This document shows, in pieces, positions 32,996-44,754 of a stretch of 64,000 bases of DNA. Both the position numbers and the translations under genes were made by a program. A model generated the notes under the pieces. That model had not been told where the DNA came from. It saw only the letters and a list, made by a program, of their open reading frames with translations, and ran no database searches. Origin of the DNA: Rutpela maculata (lineage: Eukaryota > Arthropoda > Insecta > Coleoptera > Cerambycidae); assembly GCA_936432065.2 (NCBI GenBank), contig OW386287.2, positions 94,443,091 through 94,507,090 on the forward strand, read 5' to 3'. Numbering within the stretch: position 1 is the stretch's first letter; each line of letters starts with the position of its first letter.

Positions 32996-33467
32996 GTATG
33001 GATGTTTAATGCCGTTTTTAGCGAGTTAACGAAACTGTAGCAATGGCCTAGACCCGATTGAGTGAAACAACGTGGTTAGTCGCTGTTATCTTTACCGAGT
33101 TCGAGCCTCAGCTGAAGCAGACGGCAATATCGCAGGGAATCGTTGTAAAAAAACGACCAGTGAAAAAGAGTTTGTTGAGGTCGTACAACTAGCAGACAAC
33201 CGCGACAGATACCGTGTTGCTATAATAAAGGGAAGCTAATTCGATTAATTCATGGGACATAAAACGTGTATCTTGGCATTTCAACGAGAACATGGATGTT
33301 CTGGTGCCTGTTTATGCCAACCGAAGCTTCATTCTTCCTATTCAACTATTAAATGTATGAGAAAAATGCAAAGAAATGACATTTTATAAAAATAAATTTT
33401 CTTCCAATTTTGTATGTATAACATTTTGATGTAATCAACAGTTCACGAGATACTACTGAAAATAGGT

Positions 33468-33755
33468 GAAAATTGCGTATTTTAGTGACTTTTAATGTCC
33501 TTGTGGTACGGGTTAGCGTTATCCGATTGAGTTAAAATTTTATATACTTTATTTTTTAAATAATTGGAACCACTTTAGGGGATGAGGCTGAAAAAGATGT
33601 AAGAAAAAACTATCGATGAAAATTGCGTATTTCAGTGACTTTTAATGGCCTTGAGACACGGGTTAGCGTTATCCGATCGATTTAAAATTTTGTAACTTCA
33701 TTTTTGAAATAACTGGAAAATCTAGGGGATGAGACCGAAAAATAATCCAATGTCG
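33468..33755. repeat. 150-bp tandem duplication
   Basis: GAAAATTGCGTATTT at 33468 recurs at 33618, and each is followed by AGTGACTTTTAATG, CGGGTTAGCGTTATCCGA, TTAAAATTTT and AGGGGATGAG in order. Two units, about 85 percent alike by eye. Confidence 0.85.
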
Positions 33756-34530
33756 CAAAATAAGGACCACCCAAATGCATAATGTATATTTCCAATAGAT
33801 GTAATAGTTTTCAAACAATAAGCGATCAAACTCAGAGGTTAGGCCCCGATAAGCGCACGCTTCGAATGTTTTCAATATAAGTACGAAATGTTTCGATGGT
33901 GCCACGATAAACTTTGAAAGGTGATTCCTCTTGCCAAAAAAAAAACAAAAAAAAACAAGAAAAACATTATTTGCTAAAATGATTCCTTAGAGATCTACGA
34001 TGCTCACGATATTTTTGTAAGATTCTGTAAGGTTCTATCACTCCAACCAGCCGTTACTCCGTCACCACTGTCACCACAGTTTTTAACGAAACCTTTCATG
34101 TACGTAGTTACTATAAAAATACTTTTCCGTGCGAAGTTTGAAGTCAGTATTTTCAACCACCACTGAGAAATTATTTAAAAAGTCTATTTTAGCTCATACT
34201 TTTAAAGCATCGTAGAATTTTAGAAAAAAGAAATATTCTGGTATTATTTGTTTTCTTGACGAGGAGAATCGTTCTTTGCTGTACAATTTCAGTTGTGTAC
34301 ACTATGTTCGTAGGCATCACTTTGATAAAAATATGCGAAGCGTGCGCCGATTAGAGCCCAGTCCTATAGACTGTTCGCACGTTGCAGGAAAACCATTGCG
34401 CTTTTTGAAAATATGTATTGAACCTTGGTAAATTTTGTGCAGACTATTAACAATGAGCATAAAATTTTCTGGGGGACTAACTATTTCCCAGGGAAATGCG
34501 AAAAACCACGTTGTGGCGTATTAAATATGT
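33756..34530. other. No gene seen
   Basis: No supported frame. CGTTTCGAAGCG-like phrases near 33860 and 34335 hint at a decayed repeat. Confidence 0.3.
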
Positions 34531-34571
34531 TAAGCCTACACCATGCCCCCTAAGGGCATGGTGTAGGCTTA
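34531..34571. repeat. Perfect 18-bp stem hairpin
   Basis: TAAGCCTACACCATGCCC (34531-34548), a 5-nt loop, and the exact reverse complement (34554-34571). GC-rich for its setting. Confidence 0.9.
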
Positions 34572-34716
34572 TATAAGTTGAAATTAATAATGAGGTATTT
34601 TTAGTTTCCACTTTTACTTAGGTGAAGTAATATTGAGAGTTGTATGTTATATTTTTAGTGATTTTGGCACTATTAAACAGGAACTTATGTTATAAAGTGA
34701 ATGCTTTATGTTGTGA

Positions 34717-34717
34717 T

Positions 34718-34749
<32 letters not shown>

Positions 34750-36190
34750 TTATTGGTGCTAAAAAAACAGAGAATACACAAGTCAAGAAAAGAAAGTTTA
34801 CAGTACACATTACTTAACACAACAAATCACACTACTAGTAAAACGAATTAATTATGACTTGATCATAAATATTTATCAAAATTCTTATAAAAATTGTATT
34901 AAAACCTATCTTATGATGACAAAGTCTCATGTATACATAAAATTGCTATTCTACAATTTTGAAATAAAAACTATGTAATTAAAATTGACTAATTGGAAGA
35001 TCCACTTTTACAACAAATATGACAATAATTAACTTAATTATACATATAAGATCACAACAAAAACGATATGCTGTACATACATATCAATACTTTAAATGGC
35101 TACAAACAATTGCGAACAAATAATAATCCTTGTTTTTTTCAGTCCTTTAAGTGTATATCTTTTCAATTGACAAAGGAAAATTAAAAAAACATGTACGTGT
35201 ACATGCTAAGGTATCAGATTTACCATATCTGTAAAATCATAGAATAAAAACACTTAGATGTAAGATATTTTTTTACTACATTTTTAAACCTTTTAGAAGG
35301 CAACAGTTTCACGGGGGATGGTAGCAGGTTAAACAGCTTACGACCAAAGTAAGATATTCCCGATTTAGATCTGTTTATTCTGTGATAGTCGATATAAATG
35401 TTTTGTCGTATGTCTTGTGTCATACGAGTGAATTTCATCATGGATAACATAACTTGGTAGATTATCTCTAACGAACATGAGGCACTATAAGATATATAGT
35501 GAGGGTACTGTGAGAATTTTAAGTTCAATATACGCTGGTGTACAATCTTCCCTATACTCAATTCGTATTGCCTTCCTCTGTAGTCCAAATACGCGTTTCA
35601 TGCTTGGAGCATGGCCCCAAGCTTGAATAGCATACGCTATCTTTGACTGAACAATTGCATGGTAAGTTATTAGGAGTACTTGCCTGGACACTATTAAGGA
35701 CAGATTTCTAATTGCATAGATACTAAAAGTTAACTTATTACATAATTTGTCAATGTGAATATTCCATGACAGCTTACGGTCTATCTGTACCCCAAGAAAT
35801 TTTGCTGACTCTGAGTTATTATTTAGGTTCATATTACGTAAGCTAAAAAGCATGGTTTCCGTTTTGGTAGCATTTAAGCTTAGTCGATTTGCGACGAACC
35901 AGGCAGTGACCTCTGACTGCGTTTCCTCCATGACTAACTGGAGCGCATTACAGTTTTCGTCTCTATTTACCGCAGTTGTGTCATCAGCGAAGAGGATAAA
36001 GTCGGCTCTGGGGCCAGCATATACTAAATCGTTGATATAGATAAGGAATAGTACTGGTCCCAGTACCGACCCCTGTGGTGCTCCGAATTCTACTGTTCTT
36101 ATCTGCTTTGAACTTGGGTCACTTAAATGGTGCAAATGTTTTATTAGAACAAATGTTAGAAAGAAATTTACTATATTTGCCTTGTAGAAT
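34717..36190 (-). mobile_element. CR1-type retrotransposon, 3' part with AAAG-repeat tail
   Basis: A minus-strand, 5'-truncated element. It has an RT coding end (35220-36190), a 3' UTR of about 470 bp and a tail of TTTC repeats (34717-34749) after AATAAATC. It joins at its truncated 5' end a plus-strand element gene starting at 36233. Confidence 0.8.
35220..36190 (-). pseudogene. Reverse transcriptase 3' part, CR1-like
   Basis: Minus strand: GAPQGSVLGPVLFLIYINDL, ADFILFADDTTAV (intact FADD active site), SLNATKTETMLFSLRN, KFLGVQIDRKLSWNIHIDKL, SKIAYAIQAWGHAP, RVFGLQRKAIR, then after one frame change near 35495 ISYFGRKLFNLLPSPVKLL and KNVVKKYL. These are RT motifs from the PQGS block to the C-terminus. 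The fingers and endonuclease are missing. Only one frame error was seen, so the copy is less decayed than those at 12.9 and 40.8 kb. Confidence 0.85.
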
Positions 36191-36232
36191 CGCATTTATT
36201 AAATTATTTTAAAAAGTGTTTTTGGTGTGAAA

Positions 36233-37078
36233 ATGTCTTCTTCTAGTGGCCCTGATGCTCCATTAGTTAAACGTTTAAAACAGGCTTGTCCTAAAATTGA
36301 TCATACCAAATTTAAATCTGCAATGGAGGATGAAAATATTAAACAAACATTACAAAATGATGGTCTATATTCTTGATTTTATAGAGAACGCATTAAAGAC
36401 GAAACAACCTCCCGATGACTGTCAAGAATTTATCTGACTCGGTCATTTCTAGGCAAAACAGATAATAATCAAATAAATATTCGCGCTTTTGGCGCTTTGC
36501 ACCACGCACGCTGGATGGCAAAAGCAATCTACTGCTTAAAGATATTTTTATTTAGAGATCAATTTAAATTGACAGCAAAAGAAACAAAAAGCATTATTGC
36601 AATATTTACTATATAAGTCTTATGAACTACAATAATATTAATCCTGCTATATCTCAAAGTGCAATTTCGAAAATTCAAAACCATTTGTCGTATTTAACTC
36701 CTGAGGCTTCTGCACTATCTTTCTTTGATGATGATATTTCAATAGATGCCAAAAAGGACATGGTTAAGGCTTTAGCAAAAGAAGACTTATTTGAAGAAGG
36801 CAACACACGATTCAAATTTAGTAGTATTGTTGAGATACAAAGTAAGCAAATATGTCATTTTATTTCCTCGGGCAAAAAAAAATTTTTGAACGATTTAATC
36901 TGTACCGAATTTCTTAATAACAATCCCCAAACCTGGGAGACTAATCAGAAGTACAAAACGTGTTATAAAGTTTAAAAGTTTAAGATTAATAACAGACGAA
37001 GAGCAGCGCCAATTTATAATTCAGATTCGTAAACATTTTACGAACATAAACAAAGAAACAATTACCAAAATGTTTTAA
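36233..37078 (+). pseudogene. Unclassified element-type protein, internally deleted
   Basis: Start at 36233 (MSSSSGPDAPLVKRLKQACP, then IDHTKFKSAMEDENIKQTLQ) and a stop after 47 codons. After a frame change comes RAFGALHHARWMAKAIYCLK and LFRDQFKLTAKETKSIIAI. A stop follows, then LSYLTPEASALSFFDDDISI, KKFLNDLICTEFLNNNPQTW and a C-terminus SLRLITDEEQRQFIIQIRKH ending at 37078. The ALHHARWMAKAIY...LFRDQFKL and LSFFDDD...K..MV.AL blocks recur in unnamed, high-copy proteins of arthropods and cnidarians, which I take to be element-encoded. Their catalytic function is unknown to me. The N-terminal block joins directly to the C-terminal half, so the middle is deleted. Confidence 0.6.
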
Positions 37079-37619
37079 TGTAAGTTAATATTATGTAAAA
37101 TTAATTTACTAAGTGTAAAATGCTACTTTCACAAGTAATATTTATATAAATGTTGTAATCTTGACATATGATTTTTTATCCAAATAAAAGTTGATGTTAT
37201 TATAAATATGTTTCATTTTCCCATTAACCAAATTTGACAAAATTTTGTGGTGTTATTTTTTTTATCGTATAACACCACTTTAAGGTGAGACAAAAAAAAT
37301 CAAAACTCGCAAAATTTGGGCTATCCTAATGTCCATAAATGTTGGCTGTAACGATTCTAGTTTTGCGTCTTGTTTTACAGAGTTTTCAAAAATAAAATTT
37401 TACCAGCTTTTTCTATGTCTTTATGTGAACTTCTCGCCATTAAACTTGCCAATGACAGCTTTCAACCCTCTTCTTGTTCTAAAAGTTTTATGATTTGCTT
37501 GTTTCCTTTTCCAAATATAGTAATATTAATAGTCTCACATCCTGTAATTCAATTGCACGAAACCTCGCACGAAACTTAGGAACAAATTTTACTTGAAAAT
37601 TACACTATTAGGTATTAAT
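37079..37619. other. No gene; small hairpin
   Basis: AT-rich 3' flank. GTGGTGTTAT and its complement ATAACACCAC (37247-37278) form a 10-bp hairpin. No other content recognised. Confidence 0.4.
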
Positions 37620-38135
37620 GAACATCTGCCTAAGAAATCACTATTTCCCATCCAAGTCTCTCCATATCCTAGCCCCACACTACCACCCCCACCAAATTAT
37701 TAGAGAGGGTAGAGTGATGCTGATGTAAAACATTTTTTCGGGACCTATGTATTATAACAAGATCTGGAACTAAATTATATTTTGATCTCTGTTGAAGGTT
37801 TGGGGAGTAAATGGGAGTAAATAGGTAAAACAAGTAAGTGAGAATCTATAAAGTTAGTATGTATGCCAAGGTCTCAAATATTTTTTAGCATCAGCCACCC
37901 CCACTATCACCCCAATTACCACCCACCCCATTATTAAAGGGGGTAAAAAAATAAAATTGTGAGTTAGTGCATGTACAAGAACCAAAGACCATTTTTTGGC
38001 GCCAACCACCACCACTAATACTACCCTGTAATAATGAAGTGGGGGTGGTAGTGAGGGATTTGGATAGGAAAAGACTTAGATAGAAAATTTGGATGTGGAA
38101 GCAGTGATGGCTCAGATCAGGCTGCTGTTTTAATA
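37620..38135. mobile_element. MITE X, copy 3, rearranged with two like ends
   Basis: Starts near TAAGAAATCACTATTTCCCATCC (partly degenerate GCAG end) and finishes with GGATGTGGAAGCAGTGATGG at 38090-38110, i.e. the same end of MITE X in both orientations. The middle carries the CCACCCCCACT-type stretches. The other end (with the TCTG repeat) is absent. Confidence 0.65.
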
Positions 38136-40059
38136 TTTGAACTTTCAAAATATTCTTAAAATTTATTAGTACGTATAAATATTAAATATAATATAATGTT
38201 ATATATAATAAATATAATATTATACTTCCCTATACTAATTATTTTTTAATTGGCATAATCCAGAAAACTACCTTGGGTTGTGATATGTATTTCGGATTCT
38301 TGAAAAAAATCCAGAAAAACATTCAGCAACATTAAGAAAACTAGAAACTGTTTACTTTTTGACATGAAAATAACTAAATTTTTCTCTATGATATGATTAA
38401 AATCTCTGAAATATTTTACGAATTGTTACAATTTGCAAGCTAGCTCCCTTTCTACATATTAATATAATAATCGGACTAAACTGTGAACTATGTTCAACAT
38501 AATTGTTAAACTTTCTGTAAAATAATAGATTTACGAGAAAGACAATTGTCAACGTTGAACAGCTTTCAGCCAAAGATAAATGCAATGCACAATTCACAAT
38601 AGTTTGGGAATAAATTAAACTGCAACTGCACGACACTTGTGTACCTGTTATTCTACTTCGGTGAACAGAGTTCTCTCGGGAGCTTGTAGTCCTTCCTTAG
38701 TTGGATAGCCGACGTGCTCCTGGTACGTTTATCGCAAGAAGAAGGAAGACACAGGGATACTGCGTGTAGGCATGAGAGAGGTTTTATTTGTTAAGCAAAT
38801 GCCCATTAGACAAGTACTGTAGCAGTAGCAAAATTTAATTTCTGTGTTGTCCGAGTAGGTTAAGTTTTGTGCATGCAAATCCGGCTGGTGCCATAAATTA
38901 ATTATGAGAGAACAGGACAATTCCTGTTAACGAACTTCTATGATTGTAGATTTATTGTTAGGTTATGCTTGCTTTGCTTCATTTTGTACTTTAATTCCAA
39001 ATTCACTTGGGTCGCTGCTGCTCTATTTGAATAATTGTTATTTGCTTTTCAATTTTGCGATGTTGATAAATTGTTTATACCGCAATCATTTTACATACAG
39101 ATTTTCTATTCGAGTCTGGAAACTTCAGGCATTTTTAAAAGTGACCTAGAAGCAAAGCATTTGAATAAAGTTGCATGTTGGATTGAATGAATGAATTATT
39201 TTTCTTTTGCATACAACAAACTATTCAAATTGTTTTTTTTTTTGGGAACTTCTTCGACGAAATAAGAAACAGCTCTTCAGTTAGGATAGCTAACGATCAT
39301 ATTATTCTTTAAGTTTTTAACTCCTCTTTCATTGTAATAAATTGAAATAAACATGTGTGTACCATTGTAACATTAATTAACATTAATGTTTAATTGAGAT
39401 AAAGCAACTTTCAAATTTTGAAGCTTTAGTCCCGCAAGGGGGTTTAGCGCGGGTGCTAGGTGGCCTTTTGGAAACTCATTGTTCCTAGCATTTGCTGTGC
39501 GTTGATTGAAAAACAAAGAAATTATGTTATCACAAGGCACACTTTTTGTATGCGTACGAAGCTCGTATTTGGCAAGTGGATAGCATATATAAATCATTGC
39601 TATTATAGCCGGAGAGTGAGACCCTTGAAATATGCAAACTTTTTTATGAAATATCTCGGAAATACAATATTTTATATTTCTTTTCTCATAGCTTTGTTTC
39701 TAAAAGTTGGCTCCACTTGAAAATTTGGACAAATTTTGAAATATAATAAATCGATTAACATACATAAAATTCTACCAAAGATAAAATATCTGGTATTTTC
39801 ATTCGAGATCTCATGGATTTCGGGGCATTGAAAAAGTCAGGGGCATTGAAAAAGTCTATATCGAGGAAATTTCTTATTATTGAAGATAGAGTACTAGTAT
39901 AAGCGAGTCAAATGTAGTTTAAGGTCTGAATTAAATTTTGAAAAACAAAAACCGCTGTTAATAACAGTTTGGTGGTCATAGAAGTGTAATAAGTGTGAAC
40001 GTGGTAGGCGTTGCAGTAAATCCTGGCTTACCGATGCAGCAGACCCACAATTTAACCGC
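38136..40059. other. No gene seen, 1.9 kb
   Basis: No supported coding frame. A 20-bp phrase GGGGCATTGAAAAAGTC is directly duplicated at 39824-39857. Otherwise unassigned AT-rich DNA. Confidence 0.35.
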
Positions 40060-40700
40060 TAGTATCTCAAAAAGAGAGGAGCCTTTTTTTATATGTTCAT
40101 TATGTGTCTATTGTAAACCACTCACCGAAATTTGAATAACTTGAACAGTTTTGAGGCTCTGCTAAGTTATATAGGAAAATATCACACATTTCCCACATTT
40201 TAAAGAGATTTAAACCGACGGCATCAAGTAACGTTTTTGACAATAGTTCTGAAAATATGAAATAAAAAATTGAAAAATGAAAAAACTCACTTTACGAAAA
40301 AAGCTGTGCTATATCGATGGCTTAAATATTATTCAAATAAAATACATATCTTCCGAGATATAGCGGATTAAAAGTTGTTAAAATATCCTTAAAAAAGTGG
40401 TACATTTTTCAATATAACTTAGCAGATCTTCAAAACTGTTCAACGTAAGGTAATCAAGGGAGGAGGGTCCATAAGGCCGGTTTTCGGCCTAATTTATTTT
40501 TGAACAAAAAAAACTGAAAAACATTTTTTATTATAGGAGAAAGTATCGATTAAATATTGTTAGTAGATACTAAAAAAATGTTTTTCAAGATTTTTCCTCA
40601 AGAAATAAATTAGGACGAAAACCGGCCTTAAAGACCATCCTCCTTTCAGTGGTTGATTTGTAATAGACACATAATAAACACATAATTTTTTCAATATTAT
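40060..40700. mobile_element. Foldback repeat, about 640 bp
   Basis: Outer arms TTATGTGTCTATT near 40098 and its complement near 40665. Inner arms GGCCGGTTTTCGGCCTAATT (40479) and its complement near 40608, with CCTCC/GGAGG continuing the pairing. A palindromic non-autonomous element without coding capacity; ends are not precise. Confidence 0.65.
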
Positions 40701-40804
40701 CAGGTTTTCCGTTTTTGATATATTGATGGGTAAAATGACAGCTATTTTGTAAATATGCTCTCAGAATATGACAACGAAATGCGCTTTCATAGTGGTAACT
40801 CTCT

Positions 40805-41040
40805 TATATCATATCATATCATATCATTTATTTCACCAATTACCAATATACTAATGCATATTATTTAAAAAACGATATTTTAAATAGATACACATATTGG
40901 CAATTATATACAAATGATATTGCTTTTATTTAAAAAAATATTTATTTTTAAATGATATTTCTTTATTATATATTTTAGACAAGTAATTTTGTTAGCTGAA
41001 TTAAAAATTTGTTCTGGTATTGCATCTGAATAATAAAAAA
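40805..41040 (-). mobile_element. CR1-like retrotransposon, 3' tip
   Basis: Minus strand reads a C-terminal phrase YYSDAIPEQIFNSANKITCL, a short 3' UTR, AATAAATG and a tail of ATATG repeats (40805-40828). It is the third element in the window with an AATAAA-like end followed by a 4-5 bp tandem tail. It inserted against, or replaced part of, the nuclease-family gene fragment at 41044. Confidence 0.6.
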
Positions 41041-41043
41041 ACA

Positions 41044-41300
41044 TTAGCAGCTGTTTTGTAAACTGTCGTTATTTGTAATTATTTTCAGGAGTTTATTTTT
41101 TCCTTGGCCATAAAAGCAAGACGTTGTATCACATCCGGTCAAAGCATGACAAAAACCAACTAACTTTGGTATAGATTCATATAGAAAATTGTTACTATTG
41201 TAATATCTATCAGCAACTTTTCTTTTTCCTGGCTTAAGTAGAAAAATGTTATTCTTTGAATGTCCTAATTGATTTAGTATCACAAGTAAATCGTAAATCG
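41044..41300 (-). pseudogene. Nuclease-type element protein, middle fragment
   Basis: Minus strand DLLVILNQLGHSKNNIFLLK, then YESIPKLVGFCHALTGCDTT, SCFYGQGKNKLLKIITN and LQNSC. The HALTGCDTTS..GQGK block is the conserved core of the unnamed element protein family whose other parts are at 3698-4663 and 16949-17235. Here the GCD motif is intact, unlike the 4.4-kb copy. GCD sits where FEN1-type nucleases have their GCDY helix-two-turn-helix motif (my inference). Both ends are cut, the 3' side by a CR1-like tip. Confidence 0.6.
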
Positions 41301-43084
41301 TAAATCTATATTAAAAGAATTAGGTTGGATGAAAACGATTTGTAAGTTGTTTGTTTATGCGATATACTGTTTATGGGCCCTGTCTCACAGCAATTTCTTC
41401 TGAACGCATGCAGAAAATTCAGAATTATTGTTTGAGATTCGTATATGGAATCGAAAAATGTGAGCCAGTCAGTCAGTCACAAACTACCAGAGGCCAAGTG
41501 GTTAAACATGAAAAATAAGCGTAAGCTACATTGCGTTACATTATACCGTAAAATAATACTGTTTCATAATCCTAGCTACCTATTTAAAAAAATTGTATTT
41601 CGGACTGATGTAGACAACATAAATATTAGACACAAGGGTACTCTAACACCGCCGGTTCATAAACCGCGTTTTCTCAAAATATTTCTACTATATATAACTC
41701 CATCCCAACTGCAGTTAAGTTTCTCTTTGTTTCTTCTATTCCCAAAAATGTCTAATGCTTTGCCTATCATAAAGTATTGCCACCTTGGGAAAGGAAAAAA
41801 AGAAAGAAAATTGCGTGTGTTTTTTAGATAAGTGTGTATAAATATATACATATATAGAAATAGTATGTATATTGTTACGTTATTTCTATTTTGAAAATTT
41901 GTTGCCTTGTTGAAGAACAGATTTTACAGCGTCTGTGCTGTACTAAGCTGAACTTCGTCCTTGCATGTCATTACTGAATAAAGTGTATTATTATTATTAT
42001 ATATGTAAGCGATTTATTTGACAAGTGTATGAAATTAATTTAATTTTTTAAAATTCTGTATGGATAAAAATAATTATTCTTAAATAATTGTGTATATAAT
42101 TACAACTGCCGTCACATTTTAAAAATATAAAAAATATAAACTAAGTAGCTAATATTTTATCTCCATGATTATGCCTGAACGCATTTTATGACTGCCCAAT
42201 GCGCGCACCGCTACGCTCGCGCACACTGCTTTTTCATATTTTTCGAAAACCAATTATCATAGAGTAATGTTTTTTTTTTGAGGTGAACTAAAGAAATAGC
42301 ACTTCAAAATAGTACACACTATTTTTCGACACTGCATTCCATTCAAGAGATATTTAACTTTAATTGGATTTTTTTATGCAAAAAAGTTTTCTATTTTTTC
42401 AAATTAAATTTTCACAACATTTTTCTGAATGGTGACCATATAGAAAAAAATTGTAAAAATTGAACAACTCTTGAAGAATAGAATTTTTCTACTCATAGCA
42501 AAATCTGACAGAAAGTCATTTTGCGAAGACCATTTAAAAAAAAATTGAATATACCTATCAAAAATAATGCTGAAATTTTTATCAGATGTTCCCTCCCATA
42601 TAGCACACACTTTAGTAAAATTTCAAAAATTTCTCTAAAATATTTCTGAAGTTAAATATTTTTTTCAAAATTCCGTTTTTTTTTAATTTACTCCTGACCT
42701 ATTAAAGCTATCTTAACGTTCGAAATCTCATTTTATAGGTTTTGTAATACCTATGACTTTCTCATTTGAACTTTCCTCTCAGATTATTAGCCTTCTATTT
42801 AAACGCGAAAAACCGACTTCTCAACTTTACGACCCCCCACCCCCCTTATCTGGTATGACATCAGTTGGCAAACATAAGGGCTTCTTGTGAATGTCCAACC
42901 AATCAACTTAAAATAATAAAATCGTGGTTATGTATTTTCGCCACATTTTATTACTATTCATGATAATTCGGCCGGACTAACAACAAATGAAAAATATGAA
43001 AATCATATTTTTCATAGAAAAGATGAAAAAGTGTAGTTTTCTCCATTTCGCAATTCCAAATCAAATCGTGACATCAGATGATGT
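41301..43084. other. No gene seen, 1.8 kb
   Basis: No supported coding frame. A CTCGCGCA/GCGCGCAC-rich patch at 42195-42230 and a TTATTATTATTATAT tract at 41988 are the only notable features. Confidence 0.35.
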
Positions 43085-43505
43085 TTGAATGCGAGTGTCT
43101 TAATAGCCATTAAATGTGAGTTACATTCACTATTTTTTCTACGACTAGTCATAATAAAATAGAAAATTAACACTATTTCTGAAATTTATTAATTATAGAT
43201 TACAATTTAGGAAATATTATGAAAACTAAACTTAGGAAATACTATGGATTATTATTTCAATTTCACTTTCACTAACACACATGTTCACTGATTTTAATTG
43301 AAAGAAGCACAAAGTTTGAAAATTTGCTAGGTAAACAGTAAGCATGACTTGACAAAATTAACAAATTTTAGATGTCAGATGTTCAAGGCAACAGTTGATA
43401 TTGACAGAATATTGCTGCCTGTCGCGTTTCTATTGGTTATAAACTTGTATCTTAATGGAAAATTTGTATCTTAATGAATATTATTAAAGTACAGGAGGAG
43501 CATGA
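43085..43505 (-). repeat. Dispersed repeat family W, copy 2
   Basis: Inverted copy of 28140-28560, ending with the TTAAGACACTCGCATTCA side at 43090-43110. Identity looks about 85-90 percent by eye. Confidence 0.75.
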
Positions 43506-44133
43506 GAATTATGACATGAGCCGTAGGAAAATCTACGGAAACAAGTAGCGGACTATATGCAAAATAACATAGATTATTTAACTCCGTTCATGCTAGCATC
43601 CATCAACGAACTGGAACCCCGTTAAAATCAACACAGTGCCAACAAGGAAAAGACAGAGAGGCGTTCATCGAAGACATGAGAAAAGACGGTTTCTGGAGTG
43701 GGCAGGAGACGACAGCAAACAGCAAACTTGAAGAGAAGGACAATAATAATACACCAAGAGGGCGAAATCATAACTTTTCACCCCAACAACCAACAAGAAG
43801 ACGACAACATGCCAGTTGCGGCTGTGTACAGGAAGCAGGGAAACAACAGATGTAGCAGATATAATTTTGAGTTGTCAGGTGAGTGATGGGTGTTTGAAGA
43901 CTAATACATACCTCGGGACGTGCGATTGACGATTTTGTGAGTAGTGATTGGTTTCGTTCATAATCCAGAACTAGGTATAGTGTTTTTGGTGCAATGCAAT
44001 AGAACAAGTCAAACAGAGAAGGCAATGGAAGGGAAGAGATGTATAACAGACAAGGGTTCTTGATCCTTGAATTTTGCTGGTGTCTGGTTTAATAGGAGTG
44101 TGTTTTGTGGTATTGTATATTTTTGCGTTATGG
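43506..44133. other. No recognised gene
   Basis: More balanced base composition than its surroundings. Short frames here gave no recognisable product. It probably belongs with the sequence resuming at 45944, which the hAT element interrupts. Confidence 0.35.
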
Positions 44134-44141
44134 GTGTCATA
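44134..44141. repeat. hAT target-site duplication, left (GTGTCATA)
   Basis: Pairs with GTGTTATA at 45936-45943, seven of eight bases identical, immediately outside the terminal inverted repeats. Confidence 0.7.
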
Positions 44142-44529
44142 TAGGGATTGCATTACCGGTTAACCGGTTATTAGGACAAAAAACACATGATGATAATTGC
44201 CGGTTATTTTAATTTTTTACCGGTTATTTCGGTAAATTCTGAACTTACGATATGTCACGTATTCAACGTTTCTATTTATGTCACTGACTAGTATTTACTA
44301 AATACAGAGTGACTGTCCCAACACCGAGCACTTTTAACAATAAATAAATAATATTATAAAAAGTAAATTCCAAACACCAAGCTCTAAGAAATACAAGAGA
44401 GATATTGACAATATCTTACGACAGAAAATTGAATATTTCACTTCCGATGCCGCAAATATCCGTGGAATACATTTAGAAGTATGTTATTACTAATTCTTAT
44501 TAACTTATTGACCCACCAATATCGATTGA

Positions 44530-44637
44530 GGAAAGGCATTTTCAGCTGGTGGTATTCTATGCACAAATATCAGACGACTAACATATATAGCTTTGAAAAA
44601 CAGGCTATTTTTAAAAAGTATTGTATTTTTAGATTAG
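44530..44637 (+). pseudogene. hAT transposase C-terminal (dimerisation) remnant
   Basis: Reads GKAFSAGGILCTNIRRLTYI then LKNRLFLKSIVFLD before TAG. This matches the conserved hAT C-terminus (ERAFS.GG......R..L......LLFLK). An in-frame TGA sits just before GKAFS. The catalytic domain is missing. Confidence 0.7.
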
Positions 44638-44754
44638 ATATTCAGTAAATGCCCTATTTGAGTTTATGTTTATAATTTTTGTTATTTAAGTGGATATTTT
44701 TGTTATTTACAGAATAATTGTTTATTTAAATTTATTTCATTTATATTTTTTCCT

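Noticed and set aside
38729..38920. Cys-rich minus-strand frame MSCSLIINLWHQPD
   Set aside because: No signal-peptide or cysteine-spacing pattern I recognise; treated as chance.
43698..43886. Plus-strand frame MGRRRQQTANLKRR
   Set aside because: Short, low-complexity charged peptide without motif or context.
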